DNA of 16,448 bases from CAWELS01 sp964468205 (GTDB lineage: Bacteria > Acidobacteriota > Terriglobia > Bryobacterales > Bryobacteraceae), in contig CAYXVG010000097.1 in NCBI GenBank assembly GCA_964468205.1, positions 1-16,448 on the forward strand, read 5' to 3'. A program made the translations under genes and the position numbers. Each line of letters opens with the position of its first letter. Position 1 is the first letter of the stretch. Shown here in pieces: positions 7,536 to 14,414 of this stretch. The notes under the pieces were generated by a model. That model saw only the letters and a program-made list of their open reading frames with translations. It did no database searches and was not told the DNA's origin.

Positions 7536-8960
7536 TCACCGTGACATCATTCCATTCATAAGGCGCAGCTCATTGCGCAGTCGAACAAGCTCCTCAAGCT
7601 CCTGCTCCGATAGTGCTGCGCCGGCCGACCTGTCGGATGACGCATTTCCCGGACCTGACGCCTCCGGCGGGAATGTCCGATCGTGAAGCACAAGGTAGAA
7701 GCGCGTGTTCGCCGGCACCGTCACAACAATCTGCTGCTGATAGGCCAGCCTTCGAAGCTCCTCCTCCCCTGCTCTGGCAACGTTGTCGGCCATTCTCTCC
7801 CGCAGTAAGAGCGTCCCGTCAATCTGGCTCCGGCCGAGGGCCCCTCCGCCGACCAGGTAGCTGGCCGCCGAGCCGATTCCCTGCAACGTCCTTACCAGGA
7901 ACTTCTTTCCCGTGTTCTTGCCGTTCACGTTTCCGCGCAACGGGCCGAGATCAAGGGCCAGCGCTGAACCCGCGATCTCCTCGATCCGTCCGTTCGGCAG
8001 TTCCATCGTGTGGAACTTGATCTCCGCCCATCCCCTCGGCGTTGCCCCCGTCAACTCTCCAAAGGCTTTCGAACCCGCCGGTACCACCAAGCGTCCCTCG
8101 TGCTCGTAGTTGTATTCGATGACCGCCGTCACGGGCATCTCCGCGGCGGAACTGACCGCGTGTTGCAGCCGTGCCACAAGCCGGGTTCCCTGCGGCAGCA
8201 GACCTGTGACCTGCCGCCGGTTCGCCGGCGACAGGCTGAGCGAAACACCGGCAGCATCCTTCGGCGCGGCTCGCACGTACACAATGGACGATCTCTGAAG
8301 CGCCTCCTCGGTATCTGCGGGCCGGACGGGCTCAGCCACGGGCGCTGGTCTCGCAGCGGGTGCGGCATACTCTCGCGGAGGAGGGGTCTGTCCTCTCTGG
8401 CGATATGCCTGTTCCAGGGCCGGATCGCTGAACTCGACGTTGCTCAGGGCGTGTTCCGGATCCGCAGCCGGCTTCGGCGGCGCCGTGCCTCGGTTGCGCA
8501 TCGTGCTCAGGACGTCTCCTTCGGACAACTCCCCCGTCTCCTCGCCAGCCTGCTGGTCGGCGCTCAGGTGAGGGACGATCGACCGCCCTGCCGCCTGCGA
8601 ATCCTCGTTCTCCGTCGGGCGGCCCAGTCTCGGCGCGGACCTCCGCTCCCTGTCACCCCCTTCGCCGGTTGGCGTGGTGAACATCGCGGCAAAGAGGAGC
8701 AGGCAGCATACGACCGACCCTGCCAGGATGACCAGTGTGCGTCCCCCGGACTTGGCCTTGGCCTCGCGCCCGATTGCCTGTTGTGGCCTCAGCCGTCGTC
8801 CCAACTGCTGGAACCACTCCTCCAACTGTTCGATGGGGCTCTTCGGCTTCTCTGGCTCAAACTCCGTTTCATTCTGGTTGGCCGCGCCGTCTTCCGGCGG
8901 CTGCCCTTCTGGACCTTCACGGTTCCCTCTTTCGTGCTGATCATTCCGCGGCTCTCTCAT
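7536..8960 (-). CDS. trbI: VirB10/TrbI-like type IV secretion channel protein
   Basis: 474 aa, the usual size for VirB10/TrbI. The cytoplasmic N-terminus is very polar and Pro/Glu-rich (1-70). A single membrane helix follows at about 75-94, then a long Pro/Arg-rich periplasmic linker (95-240), then the conserved C-terminal beta domain. That domain contains the pattern LLPQGTRLVARL, PVTAVIEY, LVVPAGSKAFGEL and a Gly/Ala-rich membrane-loop region near LQGIGSAASYLVGGGALG, ending with VPANTRFYLVL. VirB10 spans from the inner membrane to the outer-membrane ring and relays energy from the ATPases to the channel. The ATG at 8960 overlaps the VirB9 stop by 4 nt (ATGA), indicating coupled translation. 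A Ser/Glu-rich tail of about 45 residues follows the domain. The gene also lies next to VirB9, as is typical. Confidence 0.92.
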   Translation of the reverse strand: MREPRNDQHERGNREGPEGQPPEDGAANQNETEFEPEKPKSPIEQLEEWFQQLGRRLRPQQAIGREAKAKSGGRTLVILAGSVVCCLLLFAAMFTTPTGEGGDRERRSAPRLGRPTENEDSQAAGRSIVPHLSADQQAGEETGELSEGDVLSTMRNRGTAPPKPAADPEHALSNVEFSDPALEQAYRQRGQTPPPREYAAPAARPAPVAEPVRPADTEEALQRSSIVYVRAAPKDAAGVSLSLSPANRRQVTGLLPQGTRLVARLQHAVSSAAEMPVTAVIEYNYEHEGRLVVPAGSKAFGELTGATPRGWAEIKFHTMELPNGRIEEIAGSALALDLGPLRGNVNGKNTGKKFLVRTLQGIGSAASYLVGGGALGRSQIDGTLLLRERMADNVARAGEEELRRLAYQQQIVVTVPANTRFYLVLHDRTFPPEASGPGNASSDRSAGAALSEQELEELVRLRNELRLMNGMMSR

Positions 8961-9919
8961 TCGGCGAACTCCTTTCGCGATGTGGATACTCCAAAGCCGA
9001 TGGGCGCCAGCGCGGGCTTGTCCACCGCACCCGATTCGGCCATCTGCAGGAACAGCATCTCGTTGGACTGTTTGAAGTTGGGGCGGTCGAACACTATGAC
9101 GCCATCAGCCCGTTGGCCTGAGCCCAGGCGACGGTGCGACAAACGGAAGTCCTTGACCGGGAGCTGTTCTGAGGTGCCCCAGCGCCTCCTTTTGAAGATC
9201 ACCCCCTGGCGGACGCTGCCCGCCAGTTGCACCTGTGGCGGGAGGATCTCCACCGCGCGCGCTTGTGGATTTACGACCGAGAACAGAACCACCACTTCTT
9301 CACCGAGATCGACCACCTCCGAAACCCCGGTCATCAGGTAGTCGCCTTTACTCTCCGGCGATGGCACCTGTCGGCCGTTGAGTGCAGGTAACGGCGCTCT
9401 CCGCTGATGTTCCAGCATGCGGTCGAGCCAGTCCGGCTCCGCCGCGGCTGAGCCTTGTCGCCCTGCATCGACTGGACTGTTCTCGAAACCCACCGGCCTT
9501 GTCGCCGCCACTTCCATCGAGCTCAACGGAACCTCCTCAATCAGGAACGTCCGCGCCAGATGGTAATCGAGGACGAAGTCCACCTCTCTGGCCCCAGCGT
9601 TTTCACTTCGCAACACGAAGCTCACCTGGCGCCCCCCGACCGTCGTGATCACCAAGTTCGATTCCGCCGGCTTCTCGGTGAGCGGCTTTACGAAGACCAG
9701 CAGCGGCTCCTGCTCGGCATGCTCGGCGAGGAACAGCGTTGGATCTCCAACCACCACTGAACTGACCGCCTCCGGCATCCGGATCGTCGTCGTGTACCGC
9801 GGGGCCAGTTGTACAACGTTCACCTCATCGGTGAGACTGCGCTGCCGGGTCACGGGCCTGACCTGCGCCTGAGCCCAGATTGCCACTCCCAGAACGAACA
9901 GAATCGACAACTTCTTCAT
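8957..9919 (-). CDS. VirB9/TrbG-like outer-ring protein with an atypical C-terminal half
   Basis: 320 aa from the ATG at 9919 (a GTG at 9922 is also possible; AGGAG lies 9 or 6 nt upstream respectively). A signal peptide MKKLSILFVLGVAIWAQAQ with an AQA|Q site shows export. Residues about 30-105 match the VirB9/TrbG N-domain, also similar to the N-terminus of CpaC-type secretins: TTIRMPEAVSSVVVGDP, PLLVFVKPL, SNLVITTVGGRQVSFVL. The rest (about 165-320) does not show the usual CagX/VirB9 C-terminal signature. It contains an Ig-like beta-rich segment (VVDLGEEVVVLFSVVNPQ, VIVFDRPNF) instead. VirB9 with VirB10 and VirB7 forms the outer-membrane core complex; no VirB7 lipoprotein is seen here. The start overlaps the transglycosylase stop (TGATG) and the stop overlaps VirB10 (ATGA). 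Identity is strong from context, moderate from sequence. Confidence 0.82.
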   Translation of the reverse strand: MKKLSILFVLGVAIWAQAQVRPVTRQRSLTDEVNVVQLAPRYTTTIRMPEAVSSVVVGDPTLFLAEHAEQEPLLVFVKPLTEKPAESNLVITTVGGRQVSFVLRSENAGAREVDFVLDYHLARTFLIEEVPLSSMEVAATRPVGFENSPVDAGRQGSAAAEPDWLDRMLEHQRRAPLPALNGRQVPSPESKGDYLMTGVSEVVDLGEEVVVLFSVVNPQARAVEILPPQVQLAGSVRQGVIFKRRRWGTSEQLPVKDFRLSHRRLGSGQRADGVIVFDRPNFKQSNEMLFLQMAESGAVDKPALAPIGFGVSTSRKEFAE

Positions 9920-10386
9920 CACTCAGTTCTCCTCTGATTCAGGTTTCTCGCGCGGTGCCGGCGATAGTGCTGCGCAACCGTTCGTACGTACCGGAAGACC
10001 TCTTCTGACGAGAACTGCAAGCCTTGCGGTAGGACACGATTCTGGCCGGCGAAGTAGCTGGCGACCATCAAACGAGGGTCACCACCGCATATCTCCTTGA
10101 GCCAGGCCAGGTACGCCACTCCGCCGCGAATGTTGTCCGCCGGATCGAACCGGTCCCGCACGCCGAACTCCGCGGCCGTCGCGGGCATCAACTGCATCAA
10201 GCCCACCGCGCCCTTCGCCGACACGGCTCGCGGATTCCACGCCGACTCCACCTCGATCACCGCGTAGACCAGCTCGCGCTCAACACCGAACTCCCGAGCC
10301 CAATGGTCGGCCCAAGCGCGCATCTCCGCCGGCTGCGAGAATCCGCACGTCGACAAACCGAGGAAGAGCACCGCCAACCGCATCAT
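9919..10386 (-). CDS. Lytic transglycosylase, VirB1-like
   Basis: 155 aa with a signal peptide (hydrophobic residues 3-16; the site is probably near GFS|QP, and a lipobox at C14 is poor). The mature protein is a compact SLT domain. The catalytic Glu is E47 in AVIEVESAWNP, followed by AVSAKGAVGLMQLMPATA (54-71) and the DPADNIRGGVAYL segment. The third motif reads SYFAGQNRV, close to the family's YNAG. Such enzymes cut peptidoglycan glycan strands, producing anhydromuramyl ends, and open the wall locally for the secretion apparatus, the VirB1 role. It is small, as if limited to the catalytic domain. The ATG at 10386 overlaps the MoxR stop by 4 nt (a second ATG at 10383 is equally usable), and its stop overlaps the VirB9 start, so it is an integral part of the operon. 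Confidence 0.92.
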   Translation of the reverse strand: MMRLAVLFLGLSTCGFSQPAEMRAWADHWAREFGVERELVYAVIEVESAWNPRAVSAKGAVGLMQLMPATAAEFGVRDRFDPADNIRGGVAYLAWLKEICGGDPRLMVASYFAGQNRVLPQGLQFSSEEVFRYVRTVAQHYRRHRARNLNQRRTE

Positions 10387-11303
10387 GCCGCCCTCATCGC
10401 CGCCAGGGCTTGGTTCCGGTATTCCTGCGCCGTGACCACCAGGCTCTCCCAGCCGCTCCGCAGCAGCAGGCGTTTTCGGTCCTCCTCTGTCTTGGCGAGG
10501 AACGGCAGAAGGATGTCCCGGTCCTCCACCCGAATCTCCGTCCTTCCCATCAGTTGCAGCGCCCGTACCAGTTGCACGATCTCAGCAATCGACGGCGGCT
10601 TCACAAGGTTGTACCCTCGCAATGCCTGCGCCAGCCCGGCCGCCTGGGCTTTCAATTCGACCGGCGCGTCAACGGTGTGGATCTCCAGGATCTCCACCTC
10701 TCTCTCCACGTTCGGGTGCTCCAGTCGGAGATACAGGCTGCGGCGCCGGAGCGGATCGCCGATCCGCCGCACCTGGTTCGACGTCATCACGACGAACGGG
10801 ATCGTCTTGGCCTTGATCGTCCCCAGCTTTGGGATGGTGATCTGCCAATCGCTGAGGATCTCGAGCAGCAGCGCCTCGAACTCCTCGTCCACCTTGTCGA
10901 GCTCATCAATGAGAAGAACCGCCGGCTTGGGCTCGCACAGCACCGCCTGCAGGAGCGGACCCTGAACAAAGAACTCCAGACTGTGAAGCGTGATCCGCAA
11001 CTGTTCCCATTCCTTCTCCAACCGGTCCCCCTGTGTCTCCAGGAACAGGCGCTGCAGCGAGCCGTCGAACCGCCCGATCGCTTTCTCTTCGTCAATCCCC
11101 TGGAAGCACTGCAGTCGGATCAGCCGCGTCTCCACCGCTGCCGCCAAAGCCTGCGCCAAATGGGTCTTTCCAGTTCCTGGCGGTCCTTGGATCAACAGCG
11201 GCTTCTGCATCCTGGTGGCCAGCCACATCACTTCGAGGAATATGGGATCGACCGCGTAGTTCGCTTCTCGAAGCCTTCGGCCAAGCTCGGCACTCGTCAA
11301 CAT
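10383..11303 (-). CDS. MoxR-family AAA+ ATPase, first gene of the secretion operon
   Basis: 306 aa from the ATG at 11303 (GTG 11306 adds one residue). Walker A GPPGTGKT is at 40-47, Walker B VLLIDELDK at 129-137 (D133/E134), and sensor-1 lies around VVMTSN. The family pattern FVQGPLLQAVL before Walker B and EALLLEILSDWQITIP after it match MoxR/RavA/CbbQ-type chaperone ATPases. These usually act with a VWA-domain partner to insert cofactors or activate complexes; no VWA gene is visible in this window. The stop overlaps the transglycosylase start by 4 nt, tying it to the secretion genes. No ribosome site precedes it. A promoter-like pair sits so close that the transcript could be leaderless. 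A MoxR protein in a type IV secretion operon is unusual; its client is unknown. Confidence 0.9.
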   Translation of the reverse strand: MLTSAELGRRLREANYAVDPIFLEVMWLATRMQKPLLIQGPPGTGKTHLAQALAAAVETRLIRLQCFQGIDEEKAIGRFDGSLQRLFLETQGDRLEKEWEQLRITLHSLEFFVQGPLLQAVLCEPKPAVLLIDELDKVDEEFEALLLEILSDWQITIPKLGTIKAKTIPFVVMTSNQVRRIGDPLRRRSLYLRLEHPNVEREVEILEIHTVDAPVELKAQAAGLAQALRGYNLVKPPSIAEIVQLVRALQLMGRTEIRVEDRDILLPFLAKTEEDRKRLLLRSGWESLVVTAQEYRNQALAAMRAA

Positions 11304-11310
11304 CACGAGC

Positions 11311-11339
11311 AGAATACTGGCCTATCACCCGGGCGCCAA
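11311..11339 (-). promoter_or_regulatory. Candidate promoter of the secretion operon (leaderless)
   Basis: On the minus strand TTGGCG (11334-11339) is followed by exactly 17 nt and TATTCT (11311-11316), each matching the housekeeping consensus at 4 of 6 bases. The expected transcription start is about 11304-11305, at or within a base of the start codon (GTG 11306/ATG 11303). That fits the lack of a Shine-Dalgarno sequence. It is the only good candidate between the repeat array and the gene, but two 4/6 matches can arise by chance. Confidence 0.4.
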
Positions 11340-11390
11340 GCCGACGGGGACTACTTCCATCTAGAGCTGCGCCGCTCCGGCCCTGTCGCA

Positions 11391-11760
11391 GTCAGCGACA
11401 TCCAACGTCGATGACGTTCGCGGCGGACATCCCACGGCAAAGCATGCCGTCACGAGGTGGACATCCAACACAGCCGTCATTTCGGCAGACCAACCCACAA
11501 TGATGGCGCTCCGGCCGGTCATCCCTCAGCAAAGCGACCCGTCCCAGAGCGGACATGCCACGGCAGCGTCACCGAAGCTGCCATCCAACGAAAGGAGACG
11601 CCGTCACGACCCGGACAGACAACAACCGCGTCAATTCAGCCAGACATTCCACACTGACGGCGACCTGCCTGGACATCACACAGAAAAAGGGCACTGTCAC
11701 GCTGCGCCAGACATCATCAATGACACTCGGGCGGAAATCCCACTACCGGCCGCATCCCAC
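11391..11760. repeat. Degenerate alternating-box tandem repeat array, period about 31 bp
   Basis: A box close to GGACATCCMAC recurs with its GACAT (or equivalent) at about 11397, 11426, 11460, 11488, 11518, 11552, 11580, 11613, 11643, 11672, 11710 and 11734, with a last one near 11751. Spacing is mostly 28-34 bp. Between most copies lies a second box, CGTCAC/CGTCAT or its variant (A)TGACG: for example 11391, 11412, 11448, 11475, 11567, 11602, 11629, 11654 and 11696. Copies differ at several bases and spacers are unrelated, so this is neither a simple satellite nor a CRISPR array. The period is close to three turns of DNA, which would place all boxes on one face of the helix, as in cooperative protein-binding arrays or iterons. 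The repeats are seen directly; function is unknown. Confidence 0.7.
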
Positions 11761-11900
11761 ATTTCGCTTTTTGGTGCCCAACGTTTCCTCAAACCGACTG
11801 AGGTGTTCATTCTCGACGTGGCCGAATCCGCGGGTAAAACGTTTCTCGGCCCAATGGATTTCCCAGCTTCCCAGAACAGCGTTCTAGGCAGTCAGACGCT

Positions 11901-11929
11901 TTGACGGACGCCTGCAATGCGCGTATGGT
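11901..11929 (+). promoter_or_regulatory. Candidate promoter for the four-helix membrane-protein gene
   Basis: TTGACG (11901-11906), a 17-nt spacer and TATGGT (11924-11929). The -35 box matches the consensus at 5 of 6 bases. The expected transcription start is near 11936, about 10 nt before the ATG at 11946, so the leader would hold little more than the possible ribosome site GGTGAG (11935-11940). Confidence 0.4.
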
Positions 11930-11945
11930 ACACCGGTGAGTGGCA

Positions 11946-13682
11946 ATGCCCAAAGGTTTGCAGTTTCGGGCTTGGTTCTGGCAGGTCTACACTCGGGCCC
12001 GAGATGCTCTGGTTAGCATCCTCAAACCTGCCGGCCGCTGGGGCTTCACACTCATCGGGGTTGCGTCCCTTGCTGTCTTGACCAGGTCAGGGGACCTAGC
12101 CAATCTGCGAAACGTCCGAGATCTTCAGCTTGCCGTGGGTGCTCTGGTCGGCACTATCCTAGCGCTGGGCTTGTCTTTGTCTCTCATCCCACTCCAGAGG
12201 GCCGCCGAGTCGTACTCGCCGTCGATCCTGCGTCTGTTCCGAGAAGATCGACAACTCTGGGCCGCGTTTATCGGTCTGTTGGCAATATGCTTCTCATGCT
12301 TCGGCATGGTTGTGTTACCCTCCCTGGGCATCGACCCAGCAGCCACGGTGCCTGTAGTCTTACTGCTTCTTGCCATTAGCCTTGACGTCCTACGCCATCT
12401 CTACAGACTCATCACGTGCCTACTCGAACCGCAGGAGGCAGTCAGACGTCTATCTCAGGATGCGCAGCGGAGACTTCGCAGAATCCATAAGACTCTTCTT
12501 CGAGCCGCCGAAATCTCCTGGCGATCTCTCCCAACAGAGGAACAAGAGAAATACAAGCGAGAGCAGCACTTGGCTCTCTACTATGAGAAATCCAGTGCTC
12601 AAGATGAGTTCATTCGTATTCGGTCAGTGGAATTCGCCGAAATCGCTCAGAAGGCGATAGCCAGAAACGATTGGTCGTTGGCTCTCAGTACGCTCGGCGC
12701 AATGCGTCAACTTGCGGTGGACGCCATCGAGCGCAGAAAATCCGCTCTCATCTTCTATCACGCGGGTTTCATGCTCACAAAAGCCACGGCGGAAAAGCCC
12801 CTTGACCGAATCTACGAGGACATTCTCGCCGTCAATCGTACCGCCGTCCGGCACGGGGCAGAGAATGTCTCGATGATCGCGATTCGCGCGTTGGGTCGCA
12901 TAGCCGAACACATGGTGACTGTACGAAGGCCAGAGCCGCGGCTACAGGATTCAGCGCCGCTGGTTGCGAACCCGATTTCTTACTGCCGCTCTGCAGTGCA
13001 AGAGGCCATGGCTAAAGGAATGGATGACGCCGGATACGAAGGTGCAGCTACGCTTGCCAGGATCTCCCACGCTACGCCATCCAATACCAGGGTCCGGGAT
13101 GTTCATGCATTTGTGATGGAGGGTATTTTTGAGGTGCTGAACCGATTCGCTCTGTCACCCGGCAAGGCTGTTCATCTCACCGAACCTCTTAGTCGCGGGC
13201 TTGAAGTTCTTCATGGTTTGGTCGAACGGAAAGACTCCTGTGCAGGCGCGGTTACCCGTGACTTCCTCAGTAAGCTGGAAGCCCTGGTTCCTAGCGGTCT
13301 GGTTCTGGAAGCCACCGACCCAATGGCACTGGCTCGCCATCCGATTGCTCCGCCGTACGATCCCAGTTCAAACCACTCCTTGCTGGTACTGCTCCAGAGA
13401 TCGCGGAATCTAATCGAGCCCACCCCGCAAACGGGCGACGCTCCATCGTGGACCAAGTTCGTTGGATTTGTCGAAACGATCTGTGATCACTTCCGGAATC
13501 TCACGGACAATCCAGCGCTTGCGTCAAGCGCCTTGATGTTCTCATTGAACGCAACTGTGCGGCAAATTCTCCTTCTGCTTCTTGATGAGTCCCGGCGAGC
13601 GCGGAGAGCGAACTCGACTTCGCTAGATGAGCTGGAGAGGAAGGCTGGCGGACTGATCTGGTTCTACGGCTCGGCAGCGTAA
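11946..13682 (+). CDS. Four-helix membrane protein with long cytoplasmic domain, DUF2254-like N-terminus
   Basis: 578 aa from the ATG at 11946, which has GGTGAG 5 nt upstream (a GTG at 11940 would add two residues). It has four membrane helices at about residues 33-47, 61-83, 104-125 and 133-153. Between helices 2 and 3 is a segment SLIPLQRAAESYSPSILRLF that resembles the SxxFSPRxLxxF segment of DUF2254 membrane proteins. After residue 160 comes a long, mostly helical soluble region with no catalytic motif that I can see. Function is unknown. Base composition looks less GC-rich at wobble positions than in the secretion operon. It ends at a TAA, and the next ORF continues in the same frame five codons later, so the gene may be the major part of a longer ancestral protein. 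Family assignment rests only on the N-terminal topology and one motif. Confidence 0.8.
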   Translation: MPKGLQFRAWFWQVYTRARDALVSILKPAGRWGFTLIGVASLAVLTRSGDLANLRNVRDLQLAVGALVGTILALGLSLSLIPLQRAAESYSPSILRLFREDRQLWAAFIGLLAICFSCFGMVVLPSLGIDPAATVPVVLLLLAISLDVLRHLYRLITCLLEPQEAVRRLSQDAQRRLRRIHKTLLRAAEISWRSLPTEEQEKYKREQHLALYYEKSSAQDEFIRIRSVEFAEIAQKAIARNDWSLALSTLGAMRQLAVDAIERRKSALIFYHAGFMLTKATAEKPLDRIYEDILAVNRTAVRHGAENVSMIAIRALGRIAEHMVTVRRPEPRLQDSAPLVANPISYCRSAVQEAMAKGMDDAGYEGAATLARISHATPSNTRVRDVHAFVMEGIFEVLNRFALSPGKAVHLTEPLSRGLEVLHGLVERKDSCAGAVTRDFLSKLEALVPSGLVLEATDPMALARHPIAPPYDPSSNHSLLVLLQRSRNLIEPTPQTGDAPSWTKFVGFVETICDHFRNLTDNPALASSALMFSLNATVRQILLLLLDESRRARRANSTSLDELERKAGGLIWFYGSAA

Positions 13683-13694
13683 AGAGCTAAAGCA

Positions 13695-14123
13695 ATGGAT
13701 CATCAACGGACCGGCGAGTCGTCAGAATGCCTTGGCTTTGTGGGGCTATCGTATCTCAATTCCGAATTTGACGAAGGTGCACTGACGGCTGCACGTAACA
13801 TCACCTGCCTAGCTGAGCAGTACGCTCGGAAGCTGAAGGGCGTGTCCTCGAATGACCTTCCGTCCCTGCTGCTTCCTTTAAGATGGATCAAGTTGCTGGC
13901 CCGACAAATGAATCGTACAGCGACCCTCGAAAGGCTGGAAGAAATAGAGCAAGAAGTGCTCGCCAAACTGTCGGATCTTGGCGATCTCAAGACACATCTC
14001 GATGAACTGGAGCGTGAGCGTCGGGAAGAAATGAGCCGACCCTTCGAGCGCTGGAGTCTGGACCCGTATGAGCCAGAAACATTGCTGGCGAAGATCCTGA
14101 ACCGACGTCAGCAAACCACATAA
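13695..14123 (+). CDS. Hypothetical helical protein, in frame with and possibly split from the preceding gene
   Basis: 142 aa. It begins 12 bp after the preceding stop and in exactly the same reading frame, with only a weak ribosome site (AGAG, about 9 nt upstream). It is soluble and helical: a middle block (residues about 28-75) rich in Leu and basic residues, then a clear coiled coil, TLERLEEIEQEV through LDELERERREEM (about 78-115), then a polar tail. No known domain is recognised. It is either a separate small gene translated by coupling or the C-terminal part of the preceding membrane protein cut off by a single nonsense codon (TAA at 13680-13682). Codon use and composition resemble those of the preceding gene, which favours a shared origin. 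Confidence 0.65.
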   Translation: MDHQRTGESSECLGFVGLSYLNSEFDEGALTAARNITCLAEQYARKLKGVSSNDLPSLLLPLRWIKLLARQMNRTATLERLEEIEQEVLAKLSDLGDLKTHLDELERERREEMSRPFERWSLDPYEPETLLAKILNRRQQTT

Positions 14124-14414
14124 CTGACACTCCGCCACGAAGGATGGCAAACGTGAACGTCGTTCCGCTAATCGGTCACACGACAACTCGCCTGCCAAGA
14201 ACATTGGCCGGTGGGCAGTAATCCAAATGTTCAAGTCGGCTTCTGGGAAGTAGGCAGCTCCGCGGACGTACAGTCGCCATACCGGACCGGTGGCCCACTG
14301 AGCTTGGACGCGCGGAAGCGTTTCAGCCCGAGACGCGAGCCCCTCTGATTCGTGCACTCCGCACACCCTGTCGTACTCATTTTGCGTTCGATTCACTTCG
14401 GCGTACAACGGGAT
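14124..14414. other. Stretch of about 290 bp without a supported gene
   Basis: Between the helical ORF and the toroid-protein gene I see no gene, tRNA, clear terminator or promoter. A minus-strand frame (13878-14408) crosses it but starts at TTG, overlaps the upstream gene by about 245 bp and resembles nothing. The upstream extension of the toroid frame (GTG at 14352) is open but lacks a ribosome site. Confidence 0.5.

Larger units (their letters stand above)
11304..11945. other. Divergent intergenic region between the secretion operon and the membrane-protein gene
   Basis: About 640 bp without a supported gene. From left to right it holds the candidate promoter of the secretion operon (11311-11339), the degenerate repeat array (11391-11760), about 140 bp with no recognised signal, and a promoter candidate reading right (11901-11929). 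Open frames crossing it, such as 11500-11904 on the plus strand, are Pro/His/Ser/Arg-rich, resemble nothing and follow the repeats, so I treat the region as non-coding. Short inverted repeats occur inside the array (for example AACGTC-gat-GACGTT at 11404-11418 and CGGCA-aagca-TGCCG at 11435-11449). Confidence 0.7.

Noticed and set aside
8010..9341. Plus-strand ORF of 443 codons opposite VirB10 and VirB9
   Set aside because: Spans two confidently identified minus-strand genes and their overlap; Arg/Leu/Pro-rich shadow of GC-rich coding sequence.
10410..11414. Plus-strand ORF of 334 codons opposite the MoxR gene
   Set aside because: Gln/Arg/His-rich antisense shadow; the minus strand carries intact Walker A and B motifs.
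11391..11760. CRISPR array
   Set aside because: Repeat copies are too short and too divergent, spacing is irregular (24-38 bp) and no cas gene is present in the window.
11500..11904. Plus-strand ORF of 134 codons through the repeat array
   Set aside because: Low-complexity His/Pro/Ser/Arg composition dictated by the repeats, no ribosome site, and other frames are equally open.
13878..14408. Minus-strand ORF of 176 codons
   Set aside because: Starts at TTG, has no ribosome site, overlaps the coiled-coil ORF by about 245 bp and resembles no family. It cannot be fully excluded for the 14124-14408 part.
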